Below are positions 1-10,853 of a DNA stretch of 64,000 nucleotides, piece after piece. The translations under genes and the position numbers were made by a program. How positions within the stretch are numbered: position 1 is the stretch's first letter; each line of letters starts with the position of its first letter. Origin of the DNA: Phyto melanocephala (taxonomy: Eukaryota; Arthropoda; Insecta; Diptera; Rhinophoridae); the NCBI GenBank assembly GCA_941918925.1, contig OW799234.1:60988968-61052967 (forward strand), written 5' to 3'. The notes below the pieces were generated by a model. The model searched no databases. It saw only the letters and a list, made by a program, of their open reading frames with translations, and was not told the origin of the DNA.

Positions 1-1069
1 TAATTTTTATTGTCTTACTTTATCTCTAATTGACTTAAGTTGATATTCTTTTTAGTCTGATATTCTTTATATTGACGGTGATATTTTATGTATTTTTTTT
101 TTAATATTCTGAAACAAGTTTTCAGATCTAACTACTTGATTGGCATCACAAACTCGTTTACTCACCGTTTATTTATGAATGAAACCTCTACCTTACCTGA
201 ATCTTACTTAACTACCTTAATGATTGGATAATTAAACATTTGAATGTTTTCATTTAACACATTATAATTTTGCTATTAATCTTAAAATTAAAACAATAAT
301 ATTTACTTTTGACATTTGTATACGTCCATCCGTACATATATAAATACATACTTAGATACAGAAGAAGATGTTTGGACTGAACATTTCTGTATAAGAGAGG
401 AAGCTTTCCATGTGTTCATTATAAAATATCTATTAATTAAGAAATATGTAGAAAAAAAACGATATGCTAATTTGTAGTTTAAAGCTATGATGGCACACCT
501 GATTATATACTAGAAGTTAAAAGGCATCATCATCTTATCAAGTTGTGCCAACAACCATAACAAATGCATATAAAGTACAAAAAAGAGTAAAAGAGTTGAA
601 ACAAGCACTGCAAAAAGGATTTAACTATAAATTCTTTTAACAAGATCTTTGATTTTATATTCATTACTATTTATAAAATGGATTCTACTTACTTACTTTT
701 TGCTCTCTTTTTCTCTCTCTTTTTCTCTTTAACATTTTCCAGTCCATTTCGCAGTGAACTAAGAATGTACATGATGTCGTTAAAGCTGTTTTGCCATTTA
801 TAATGGCAATTAATAATTTTAAACATGATTGCAACTTCACTCATACATAAAGTTTTTCTATATAACAAATATAGGTACGTCAAAACGTTAAAAGCATTGT
901 TCGTATAAAATTCGATCACACTTTGGAATCTTATTAGTAAAACTGTGATTTAAATATATAATTTTTTTAATAAAAAATATTTGTAATTCCACATATTCTA
1001 GTTCATTAATTGAAAAAAAAAAAATATTTATAAAATAACTGGTATGTTATAAAACGATGCAAGAAAGCC
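1..1069. other. AT-rich non-coding stretch
   Basis: No exon-like open frame with splice sites was found on either strand. It is probably intron of the kinase gene or intergenic DNA. A CT-rich run lies at about 700-730. Confidence 0.4.
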
Positions 1070-1072
1070 TTA

Positions 1073-1659
1073 AGGCTGGGGCACAATGAATCCGTCGTCC
1101 GTCAAACCTCAACTTTTTCAACTGACATCAACGTATTGACGGAGTGGGGTTGGCGCAATCAGTACTTTGTGTTGACGGATCATAAGTCAAGTTAAATTGT
1201 TGACTGCTGCGACAAATCAAAAACAAACAGCGGCGGCTGAAGGCCGATAATATTTATATAATTTTATTTTTACTTATCTTCACAATAACAAAAAATTAAT
1301 AAAACAAAATAATATTTTTTTAAGAAAATGTCAATTTTGCTTTAAATTCATACAATCTATATATAAAATAAGAGTTTTTAACCGAAAACAACAATATGCG
1401 TCTGTGGCGGCTCATGCATCACAAAAAAGTACGGCGGCTGCTGTAAAGCCGGTTGACTTCGCTTTTTGCGCACAACCATATGGTAGTTGTCAAAGTACTC
1501 GACGTACGTCAAAAGTTAAAAGTTGGTCAACTTTTATACTTTGCGTTGACGGAGACGTACTGAATGTGACAACACTCGTAAGAAAACATGTATTTTAACT
1601 TAGTTGTCAGTTGAAAAAGTTGAAGTTTGACGGACGACGGATTCATTGTGCCCCAGCCT
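1073..1659. mobile_element. PIF/Harbinger-like MITE, 587 bp, TTA target duplication
   Basis: Near-perfect terminal inverted repeats of about 45 bp begin AGGCTGGGGCACAATGAATC and end with its reverse complement. Direct TTA copies flank it (1070-1072 and 1660-1662), as expected of PIF/Harbinger insertion. No transposase frame; the 64-codon frame inside is incidental. Confidence 0.8.
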
Positions 1660-1811
1660 TTAATCACATATTGTTAACGAGAGAAAAGCTTAAACTTTCC
1701 AAGAACGTTTTAGCTTTAAGCTGAAAAACCAGGTATCTATTAAAGAGCTGCACAAGCATTACAAAAATTGTTTACAAGCAATCTAATTAAATTTAAAATA
1801 TTATGTGCTTA

Positions 1812-2229
1812 GGCCCCTTTCGCATTAGGCAACTTTAATTGCGCAAGTATAATTTTAATTTTTATTTATTTTCTTTTGAACTTGCTTTTATGTTCACATT
1901 GAGCAACTTGGTTGCGCAAGTTTAATTGAATTAGTTGTTCTGTTTTATCTCGCATCCGATTTCTCATCATTTTTAAATATTTGGTTCACTTATAAACAAA
2001 TAAAATTTTCACACACACAAAATTACACAACAATTACAGAAGAAATACAAGACAATGTCAAAAACAAATAAATATTCCAAGACAAGAATGACAGCAGAAG
2101 CAGAATTGCCAAGTACAAGCAAGTCTGTACTCAAATCTCGGCAATTCTTTCCCCTTCACACCGACCTTTCCTCTCACACCCACAAACACAAGACTTGCGC
2201 AATTATAGTTGCCTAATGCGAAAGGGGCG
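1812..2229. mobile_element. TIR element (MITE), 418 bp, TTA flanks
   Basis: Ends carry GCCCCTTTCGCATTAGGCAA and its reverse complement, followed inside by an inverted TTGCGCAAG segment. TTA flanks both sides (1809-1811, 2230-2232) if the outermost base is an unpaired G. No coding capacity. Confidence 0.75.
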
Positions 2230-2257
2230 TTATTACCATCTCATTATAAGATACTTA

Positions 2258-2658
2258 AGGCAGAATTAATCTTTACTTTCTGTTCCGTTCCGAATCAGCT
2301 GACTTCATTCTGTTAAATAGAAAATGTGTACAAGTCGTTAGTTGTTCTGTTACGGACGAACCTGTAGAAAATAGAATTCAACGTTGAGTGACGGCCATTG
2401 AGAGAGAAACAGCTGATATTTAGGTGCCTATATTTTAAAGGTGGCTGCAACATAAAGACTCTGTTTGCTTATAACAAAATTTTTTTTATGTACGGACTTT
2501 GACGAGAAAAATAAACAAAAAATATAATAAGCTTGTGTTTGTAAGATTACCTTGTGAATTAAGGCAGATGATTTTTTACAGAAGAAGTAACCACAAAAAT
2601 TAAACAACAGAACGGCACGTCACAGAACGACAACAGAAAGTAAAGACTAATGAAGCCT
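2258..2658. mobile_element. PIF/Harbinger-like MITE, 401 bp
   Basis: Imperfect inverted ends: left AGGCAGAATTAATCTTTACT, right reads AGGCTTCATTAGTCTTTACT on the other strand. TTA flanks at 2255-2257 and 2659-2661. Confidence 0.7.
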
Positions 2659-2661
2659 TTA

Positions 2662-2899
2662 CACAGCGCTTACGCGTTGAAGTTAGGGCTTGTACACTTT
2701 TGAGGTGAGAAAATATGTGGGAATACAGATAATGTTGTGCTCACAAATTACTTTTATTTTCACACAAACACACATAATAATATAGGCACATATGTTTAAA
2801 TTCGTCAAATTAAAATTTCTGTTTCTGAGCACCAAAGAAGGTTTAAAACAGATTTCAAAATGTTTTCACAAACTAAAATTTGACCGTGTAAGAGCTGTG
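2662..2899. mobile_element. MITE, 238 bp, abutting the previous element at one shared TTA
   Basis: Inverted ends CACAGCGCTTACGCG and CACAGCTCTTACACG (reverse strand). Flanking TTA at 2659-2661 and 2900-2902. A second diverged copy of its right half is at about 8465-8575, sharing the CTAAGCACCAAA/CTGAGCACCAAA region and the GAGCTGTG end. Confidence 0.6.
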
Positions 2900-3150
2900 T
2901 TACTTCCGGAAATTTGTGTTTTGCTTTACGATCAAAATATTGAAAAATAGAACAAAACTGGAATAAAACGAAGCTGAATCAGAACAAATATGAAATAGAA
3001 CATTAAAACTAAAATAGAACATTCAAAACGTGTTTGAATATTTAGATGGTAGACCTAGACTAAAGAAAAACTTGCACAAAAACTTAAACTTTTAACGCTT
3101 TGTAATGAGATGAGCTCATATTTACATATGTATTCAAAAATCACTTATAA

Positions 3151-4369
3151 AGGCTATAATACACGGTATGTTTTTTACATCTGACTTGAAAAATTCCACA
3201 CTGATAAATACGAACATGTTATCTTTAAAACATTACTTCTGTAAAAAAAAACATGTGTTGAGACCATAGCTGCCAGATAAAATTGAGGTAAAATCGTCTA
3301 ATTTGGGGAAAAAAATCGTCAAAATCGTCAAATGGTTTACGCAAATCGTCATAAAAACGTCAAAATAAAGAAATGCATTTTTTAAAACAAAACATTTTTT
3401 ATTTAATGCATAACATAACAAACTTTTTAAGTCTTAAGAGATAAATGGTTTTATTAGACCCTTTTAAGTTAAGAACATGACAATAAATATAATACAATTT
3501 AGAATTAGTTCGAAAAATAAATATTAGTATATGTACATATACTTATATATAAATACAAAAAATAATAAAAAATTGGCTGCATATTTTTGGACTATTTGCT
3601 AAAGTTTCTACCGACTAAAGTAGCTTTAGACAAGCGTAAGATGAGCTCAACGCCAAAATAAACTACATCGTTTTGCTTTTCAGCCAATAAACTTATTTTT
3701 GGGTCAAAAGTTTTAATGTACAATTAAAAAGAACTTACAATTTTTTAAAAGTATTAAAGCATATTAATTTGTCACTTGTTTTTAAATAAATTTACGTAAA
3801 AAATTAAAATTGTTTTAAGCGCGTTTCCAAATTTATATTTGTTCGTGTTGTAGGTATCAGTTGATAAAATGTGGCATATACTATGTTAAAAAAGGAACAA
3901 AGTGGAAAAATTATCCACACAAACACATTAAAAAATTATAGATTTATCTCTTTCGCTCTGTTCTATTATAAATAACATAAAAAAACCGTTACAAATTATT
4001 TTTATTTAGTTTAAGGTTGATATAAAAGTAATGAAAAATGTTGCAACTTGAATTCTTGAAAATCGTCAAAAACATAACATAAATCGTCAAATCGTCAACA
4101 TGTAATTTTAGCACGTAAAATCGTCAAAATGACGATAAATCGTCAAATCTGGCAGCTATGGTTGAGACATCTGACAAAATTTCAATTAAAGCGCGCTCTA
4201 TTTTCTTCTGTCAAAACATGTGAAATCAGCCGTTGGCAGATATCTCTGCTGTTGCAAAGCAGTCAGCGACGGTTGCCTGTAAAAGTACAATTTTGACAGA
4301 GATGTAGATTTACATACGTCTCACAACTTTTAAAGTCAGATGTAAAAAACATGGCGTGTATTATAGCCT
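3151..4369. mobile_element. PIF/Harbinger-like MITE split by a nested hAT-type element
   Basis: Outer inverted ends AGGCTATAATACACG with flanking TAA at 3148-3150 and 4370-4372. Removing the inner element (3265-4160 plus one 8-bp duplication) leaves a MITE of about 315 bp. Confidence 0.8.
3265..4160. mobile_element. hAT-type non-autonomous element, 896 bp, 8-bp TSD
   Basis: Inverted ends CATAGCTGCCAGAT / ATCTGGCAGCTATG, flanked by exact 8-bp copies GTTGAGAC at 3257-3264 and 4161-4168, the hallmark of hAT insertion. The interior repeats short ATCGTCAAA units near both ends. No transposase frame. Confidence 0.85.
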
Positions 4370-4372
4370 TAA

Positions 4373-5380
4373 GAAAGTATTTTCTGTTTAAACTTCCCTT
4401 AATGTAATTTTTTAGTAACACTGCTATTTAAGTTTTTTGTATATGTTTTATTATACACGATGTTTTTGCTATGATTAACCATTTCTTTATTTCATTTTCG
4501 CTTTTTTGATGTTCTACTTTGTTTGAAAACACAAACACTAACAAAGCTGTAGAAAAAACTTTTAGAGTGATGATTAATTAATTTTAGAGAGTGTAATGTT
4601 TTGTTATTTATATTTACACTAAAATATAGTGACTTTAAGTAGTATAAAATAAAACAAATAACCTTTAGAAGATTTTACGCAGCTCTTAAGTATCTAAGAC
4701 AAATGGTTAACGCATATAAACACAATTAGGGTTGCCATATTCGTTATTTTATTAGCTGTATAACTAACTCTTTATTACTCTGTTGGACTTCGTGAAATTT
4801 TAATTAAATTTTTTTGGTGTCCAATTTGAACATAAAAGTAACTAAAAATTTCTTAAATCATTTCTCTTTTATTTGTAGTTTCATTTTAAACTCGTATACA
4901 TGTTTCGACATATATATGTACATACTAAGGAAAACCCCATTTTTATTGTAAAGAGTTTTATGTATAAAAGCCAGAAACTACCTTCTGTTCTTTAATTAAA
5001 CAAACTTAAACCAAAAGTAGTAAATTTATTTCATGTCAGTTACTGTATTTTCATTTTGGGCAGATGTTTGTCCCGAAACTTTTGGTTCGAAACAATTGGT
5101 TCTCGTGGATGCAATATATCAACTTTTCTAAGAGCTTAGAAAGGATTGTTTGAACCGCCAGAACATTCTCAATGTACTGGCAATTATTGGACATTTTTGC
5201 TTATAAACGCAGCCATTAAGAAAAAAAGTTATTAAGATCAGAAACTACTCTTTTGTAAACTCTTGTAAAATGGCAATAACCGTTAACGTTTACACTACAT
5301 ATTTAAGTTTCAAATAAATAAAAATACTATATTCCGAATATCATGTACATAAGTATAATGTTATACATCATTTTGCTTTA
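4373..5380. other. AT-rich non-coding stretch
   Basis: No gene and no clear repeat boundary seen; only short chance frames. Confidence 0.35.
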
Positions 5381-5384
5381 TTAT

Positions 5385-6245
5385 TTTTAACGCCATCCAT
5401 GATTTTGATTTTTACCTAAATGACTTTATTCTACTAGTCAAGCCATTTCATTTGACACCAATATTGTGGGTGTTGAAGGGGGAAAAGCTGTATTTATTAT
5501 ATTATATTTGACCCATATATCCGTCATTTTCAACTTTTTCAGAATCTACTGTGTAAAACTGTTTAAGCCCTTTCATTTGATACCAATATTAGGGGGGTTG
5601 AAGTGGGTACATTTTTATACTAGATTTGAGTCATGCATACATAAATTTATTGTACACGATTTTATTGTGGCAGCCATCATGGATTTTTAATTTGCTTGTA
5701 TTATATTTTACTAGTCAAGACCTTCTTTGGATTCAGAGGCTTAAAAAGTTCAATTTTCTCTTGTAAATTTCAGGAAAAACACCGAGGTAGTTGTATTGTG
5801 CTTATATCTCAGTTGATTTCTAACCGATTTGTAAATTTTTCTCAGCAGTAATTTTAGAGACTACGGCTTGTAGTCTGGTGTCGTAAGCGTACCCAAAAAT
5901 TAATTAGCAGCTTAAACATATATATTTGCTTAAAAATATTTTTGCCTATAACTTTGCCGATTAGTCACCGATTTGTCTATAGTCTAGTAGTAGACGTGTC
6001 TATAAATTAGCCTAGGGCTGAAAATGTTGATTTTTATGGTAAAATAATGATAGAAAAGTCAAAGGCAGTTGTGCTTATTTATTCATATCTCAAATTGGGT
6101 GATATTGATGGATTTCGATAGCAATTTGTTCCCGGATATTTTTAAAAGATTGGTAGCATATATAGATCTGCGCAGACAATTAATTCCCCTGGCCATAAGC
6201 TTTCAGAAAATGAATATTATAGAAATGACCAACGGAATGACAAAG
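5385..6245 (-). mobile_element. Old, degraded INE-like (Helentron-type) copy
   Basis: Shares stretches such as the TCAAGCC...TTTCATTTGA...CCAATATT segments and CTTTCAGAAAATGAATATT...GGAATGACAAAG with other copies at 41.9-42.4 kb and 58.4-59.4 kb. The 3' hairpin end is not preserved. Two frames of 74 and 125 codons lie in it and are repeat sequence, not genes. Confidence 0.5.
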
Positions 6246-6249
6246 CTAC

Positions 6250-6474
6250 ATATCGTTAATCAAAAGTTCAAAGGCCCTAACTTTAATAATTGTAACTTTA
6301 CAAGAGAAGGCAAAACCGTAACAATATGTAATTTCTTCTGTAAAATTACTTGTAAAAGTGTTATTTTTGATACAATTACATTTAATTTTTGTATCGAGGT
6401 GTATTTGTGTGAATTATTAAGAAGAAAAAAAAACAACACACGTTAGGCCCTTTCTACTTATGACCATTGATATA
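6250..6474. mobile_element. Palindrome-ended MITE (CGATGGTCACAAGTAG family), copy 1
   Basis: Degenerate inverted ends around AAAGGCCCTAAC and GTTAGGCCCTTTCTAC...GACCATTGATAT. Interior TAATTGTAACTTTACA is shared with copies at 40.2, 46.8, 54.4 and 54.8 kb. Confidence 0.55.
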
Positions 6475-7437
6475 CCACATACACCACAGGGCAAGTAAGT
6501 ATAAAAAAAGTAAAGTTCTAAGCTTGTAAGCTTAAATTCTAGGCATTTGAAGTGATGCCAAGTCATAATAATAGCATTGCATTGCCAAACACTAAATTAT
6601 GTTGGATAGTGTCAAAGTTCGTATAACCCAGGAAATTTGATAAAAAATTTTAAGAACTACCCCGGATGTCCTAAAATAGTGGAAAGCGTCTGTAAAAATT
6701 GTAAAAGATTGGTGGTCAATTATCGTTCTGTGATGCTGTGAAATCAAAAGTTTTTGTATGGTGACACCCAGGGCATATTAAAAATTTTAATTACAAAAAG
6801 CGTACAATTTTTGAAGGTGTGGTTTAAATAGCAACCGTTTGGTCACCATTCCCAAGTAATCTTTGAATCCAATTTTAAATTCTTTTCATTATTCAAACCC
6901 TGTAATGGATAATTATCGAATGAATATGAAAAAAAACAAATAAGAGCTTTAAACATGGACATGTTTTGTTTGTGTGGCCATTTTGTATTTTGTTACGTCT
7001 CTTAAATTTGATTCGATTGAGCAACACGTTCAAATGAAAGAATTCAGGCACGTATTAGTTACCCAGCTCTGATCAAGCTAATGAAAAAACTGATTTAATA
7101 TTTTTGCCGCCTCAAACCATAAATACGAAAATTTTTATGTGACCGGATTTTATATGAACAATGCTTTAGTGTTGGTCATGGCAGTGTGTGTTGTTCTTTA
7201 AATATGAAATATAAAAATAGATTTTCTTCATGTACTTAGTTTAGACACTAACGATTCCCATTGAAGTTATAAATAGTAGTCGATCGTTAAAAAAAGAAAA
7301 ATATAAATAAGAAAAACATATAAAAAGGAAGTTTAAGTTTATGTTTAAGAGATATTTAATAGCAGGTGCAATAGAATGTACACTGAGAGAATTTCTGTAC
7401 TAATACTAATGTTTTTTATTTTACTTATTTTTTGCAG

Positions 7438-7889
7438 AGTCCTGATATAAGACAATTTATTACTATTAATTTACCCGAACAATTGCAACCTAAAGATCGT
7501 GTTGATAATGTAGGATGTTTAGAAACAAATGATATCAATGAAACTGCAACCAAATTTCTGGACTTAGCGAAGTTTCTACCCGAAGAAGTAGACAATTTGT
7601 GTCATGAGGCTAAAGATGTTTTAAGGCGGCTCTTGGAGTTTGATGCCCAAAAGCGTATACGTTCGGTTAGAGCTTTGCAAAGAATCGCCATGTATAAGGA
7701 CTTTCAAATTGAAGCCAAAAATTGTTTAAAGGTAAAAAGGTTTTTTTTTAATAAATGTATTGTATAACTATTTTGTTGATCTTGTTTCAGACATGTCCTT
7801 TGGATATAATTGCTAACGATAATATTTGCATAAAAACGAAACAAGAAGATAGTTCTGAAAATGCTTATAAAGCATTTAAGGATTTTTAA
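7438..7889 (+). CDS. C-terminal two exons of a protein kinase (possibly S6KL-like), 5' part missing
   Basis: Exons are 7438-7731 and 7791-7889. The first follows a pyrimidine-rich stretch ending in CAG and ends AAG|GTAAAA; the second follows TTTCAG and stops at TAA (7887-7889). Both junctions are phase 0, giving about 130 residues. The segment EAKDVLRRLLEFDAQKRIR resembles subdomain XI at the end of eukaryotic kinase domains (a conserved Arg after a D-x-x-x-R-hydrophobic pattern), and a short tail follows. No ATP-binding loop, HRD or DFG motif was found in 1-7437, so earlier exons are probably outside the window behind a long repeat-filled intron. The catalytic residues cannot be judged. S6-kinase-like (S6KL) is a guess from the style of this lobe; other AGC-type kinases are possible. 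It lies about 3 kb upstream of the BTB gene on the same strand. Confidence 0.6.
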
Positions 7890-7985
7890 TTTGTATTTTT
7901 CTAACATCGAATGCTAAGAAAATAAGTTTTTAAAATAATTCTAGGTGTGCCGTAGTAGATTTTACAAATATTTTTGTAAAAAAAA

Positions 7986-7991
7986 AATAAA
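7986..7991 (+). terminator. Candidate polyadenylation signal of the kinase gene
   Basis: AATAAA lies about 97 bases after the kinase stop codon, within an A-rich run with further AATAAA copies nearby. Position fits a 3' end, but the AT-rich background makes chance matches common. Confidence 0.35.
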
Positions 7992-8299
7992 AATAAAAAA
8001 AGTACAACTAAAATCAATTATTTTTTTACAAATAGAATTTCATTAAAATAAAAAATATATTAAGTTCCCATCGTTACTAAGCATAAGGAGTACATAAATT
8101 TAAAAATAATTAAATTTTAAATAATACGTTTTTTAACAGTACGACAACTTTAACTTCACGTTGCCAATATAATCACTAGTTTATAGACAAAATTAAAGCT
8201 TTTAGACGTCAGTTGCCCTCTGGAATTCCTTATTTGACAACTGATAACGAAACCGAAGTTGTGTTGTTAACGATAATCACATCATTGCAATCCTGAATT

Positions 8300-8440
8300 C
8301 GTATACCGCAGAATTCATATAATAGTTTTCGTTTTAAAGAAAATAAATTTTTAAAAATAAATAAAAAAAAACTTTAAAGTGCTTTCACGAAAACCTATAG
8401 TAGGTTTTCCTTATTGTCACAGATTAAAATTAATATTATT
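8300..8440. repeat. Dispersed repeat shared with 42705-42860
   Basis: The CAGAATTCATATAATAG...AAATAAATTTTT...AAAGTGCT...CTTATTG...CAGATTAAAA order recurs in diverged form at 42705-42860. Family unknown; it is followed by the partial MITE copy at about 8465-8575. Confidence 0.45.
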
Positions 8441-8849
8441 GTATAACAAAACAACGATGTTTTTTTTTTCTTTTATAAAAAGTTTCAAATTGAAAATTCT
8501 ATGTCTAAGCACCAAAAAAAGTTCAAAAGAGATGTTAAAAAAAATTGTAAACTCAAACTAGTGTGAGCTGTGAAACAATTTAAATCTATATTTTTTCAAT
8601 CTGGCAGTACCATTGGTTTTTGACTCTGGTACACACATGAATGGTTTTTGACACAGCTAGAAAAAATATGTTAATGGTCATGCTGTTAAAAAATGGGTCG
8701 ATTGAATAAAGAGTGTTTAAAAATTAGCTTGAAAAGTATTGAATACATCCCAGCAAAATATAAATGTAATTTTATAATCGCTTCACAGTAGGCAATATCT
8801 AATATTCTTAACTAATCCAATAACGTATCACAGAAACTGCGAAATTTTT

Positions 8850-9475
8850 ATACCCGCCACCAAAAAAATGGTGGGGGTATATTCATTTTGTCTTTCCGTT
8901 TGTAACACATCGAAATATCCATTTTAGACCCCATAAAGTATATATATTCTGAATCGGGGTTTCATTTTGTGACGATCTAGCTATGCCCGTCCGTCTGTCC
9001 GTCTGTTGAAAGCACGATAGAGGTCTCACCGAAAAAGCTAGGCTGCTCAAATTTTGCCAGAATCTTTCTTATACACAAGGTTTGTTTGGTATTAAAAAGG
9101 GGTAAATCGGAATATTAGGAAGATAGTTATAGCTCGTAATGCAAGAGTAGGTCGAAAAAACCGTGTCCTTCGAACATCGAATTAAATGCATCGAATATAA
9201 CGGTTTATCTTAAATTCATATTATTTCTCTATGTACAAGGTTTTTGGAAGAATAAAGGACTATATTGAAATATCTCAGATTTATTTATTAGCAGAAACTT
9301 TATTGACACGCCTACTTTAACGCCCACTTTCATTGAAAGACTAAATTTACGAAAACATTTTAGCAGCATATTGAAGTTATACAAAGAAAGTGATACATAT
9401 TTTAGTATAAAGAGATTATTGCATAGCGATTACTATTAATAACAAACAAATACATTTTGTGCTTTAAATAGGGTT
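8850..9475 (+). mobile_element. INE-like element, long subtype, 3' truncated
   Basis: Begins with the hairpin TACCCGCCACC...GGTGGGGGTA and carries the CCGTCCGTCTGTCCGTC run typical of the family. It matches the fuller copy at 16469-17700 but stops before the TTCGGC hairpin end. It lies between the kinase gene and the BTB gene. Confidence 0.6.
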
Positions 9476-9479
9476 TCTT

Positions 9480-10850
9480 CCCGGGAATTTGAGTTATCTA
9501 ATCTCCCCGATTTACCGGGATTTTTTTCGGGATCCCGAGAAATGAAAAAGGTGGCTACGATTCGAAAGCAGATGAAACATTTCTTTTTCATAAAAATGTT
9601 TTCTTCAAGGTTTTTTTTTAACTTTACATTATTTACAAAAATTTTAAGATACTTTTTGGGGTAATGTGTTAAAAAATTAAAAACAAAAAAAATTAGCCCA
9701 CTTTACCAACACTTCAAAATTTTATATTAATTATTCATTATCTAAATAATTCTTCTAAATCAATTTGATAGACACAGTTTTAGTTTAACTTATTTACACC
9801 ATTTGTTGCCTCTGTTGATATTATTCAAAACATTTGGCTGCACAAAATGTAAAAACATTAAGAAAGTGTAGTGTAGGTATAAAGTAGTAATAGATATAGA
9901 TATAGAATTTTTGCTGAACAATGATTTGTAAAGTTGTATTAAGTTTTTTGCATACGGTCGTTAGAGAATAAACTTTGTAAGAAAACTTATTGCTTAATGA
10001 ACTCCAAACAAATCAAATTTAGATAAACGGAGGTGAAATTTGTTCAATTTTTGATATTAAACAAATGTTACTTAAACATACTTTTTTATTCAAAAAACAT
10101 TTTTTTAAATTAAACAAAACAAAAACGTTTTCTTTACACGTACATATGTATGGGTATATTTAATTTGAAATAGTATTTTTTTAAGCAGCTGAATATTATC
10201 GAATGCCTTTTTAAAACAACCCTGTTTTTAACAGCTGTATTGTACATACATACCGTTATATTAATTTCCTTTAATACACTTTTCTCTACTGTTGCTGTTA
10301 TTTCCACAAATGTGTATGTACATACATATACATATATGTATATGTGTGTGTAAGTGTGTTGGTGTCATTTAAGTTAGAAAAGAAAAAGTGATTGAACCAA
10401 ACTGAAGAAAATTTTAATTTTAAGAAAATTTAATTCTAAAATCTTAAGAAAAAAATTAGGGAAAAAAGTAAATTTAAACAACTATAATTAGTTTAATTTA
10501 ATAGTTTTAACAATTTGCTATAGAGAGCTAATCAAAAAAAAAACAAAGAAAAATGTTGGAAAATGTATTATAAAAGGTAAATTTTCTATATCGAAAAAAA
10601 GTTAACACAAATTCTGATACATAATTTTCTTCCTAGTTTCTTGTTGGTTTTTCTTTTGAAAAAAATAAAAATTAAATAATAAAAAAAATCAACAAAGTTT
10701 AATACTTTATAAAATGTTTTTATTAAAAAAACTTTAATTATTATTTTTAAAGGAAAATGTGTGATTTTTTAAGATAATTTTTTATGGTTTAAAGAAAGTT
10801 AGGGAATATCATGTATCTCGCCCACTCTATTTGTTATTAATGTTAAAGAC
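9480..10850. other. Upstream region of the BTB gene
   Basis: AT-rich with a TATG/CATA microsatellite at about 10315-10350 and a short GC-richer inverted CCCGGGA / TCGGGATCCCGA patch at 9480-9545. Promoter and 5' UTR of the BTB gene are probably here, but no clear TATA/Inr pair was identified. Confidence 0.3.
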
Positions 10851-10853
10851 GAT

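Noticed and set aside
6069..6446. 125-codon frame upstream of the kinase exons
   Set aside because: It spans the junction of an INE-like repeat and a MITE.
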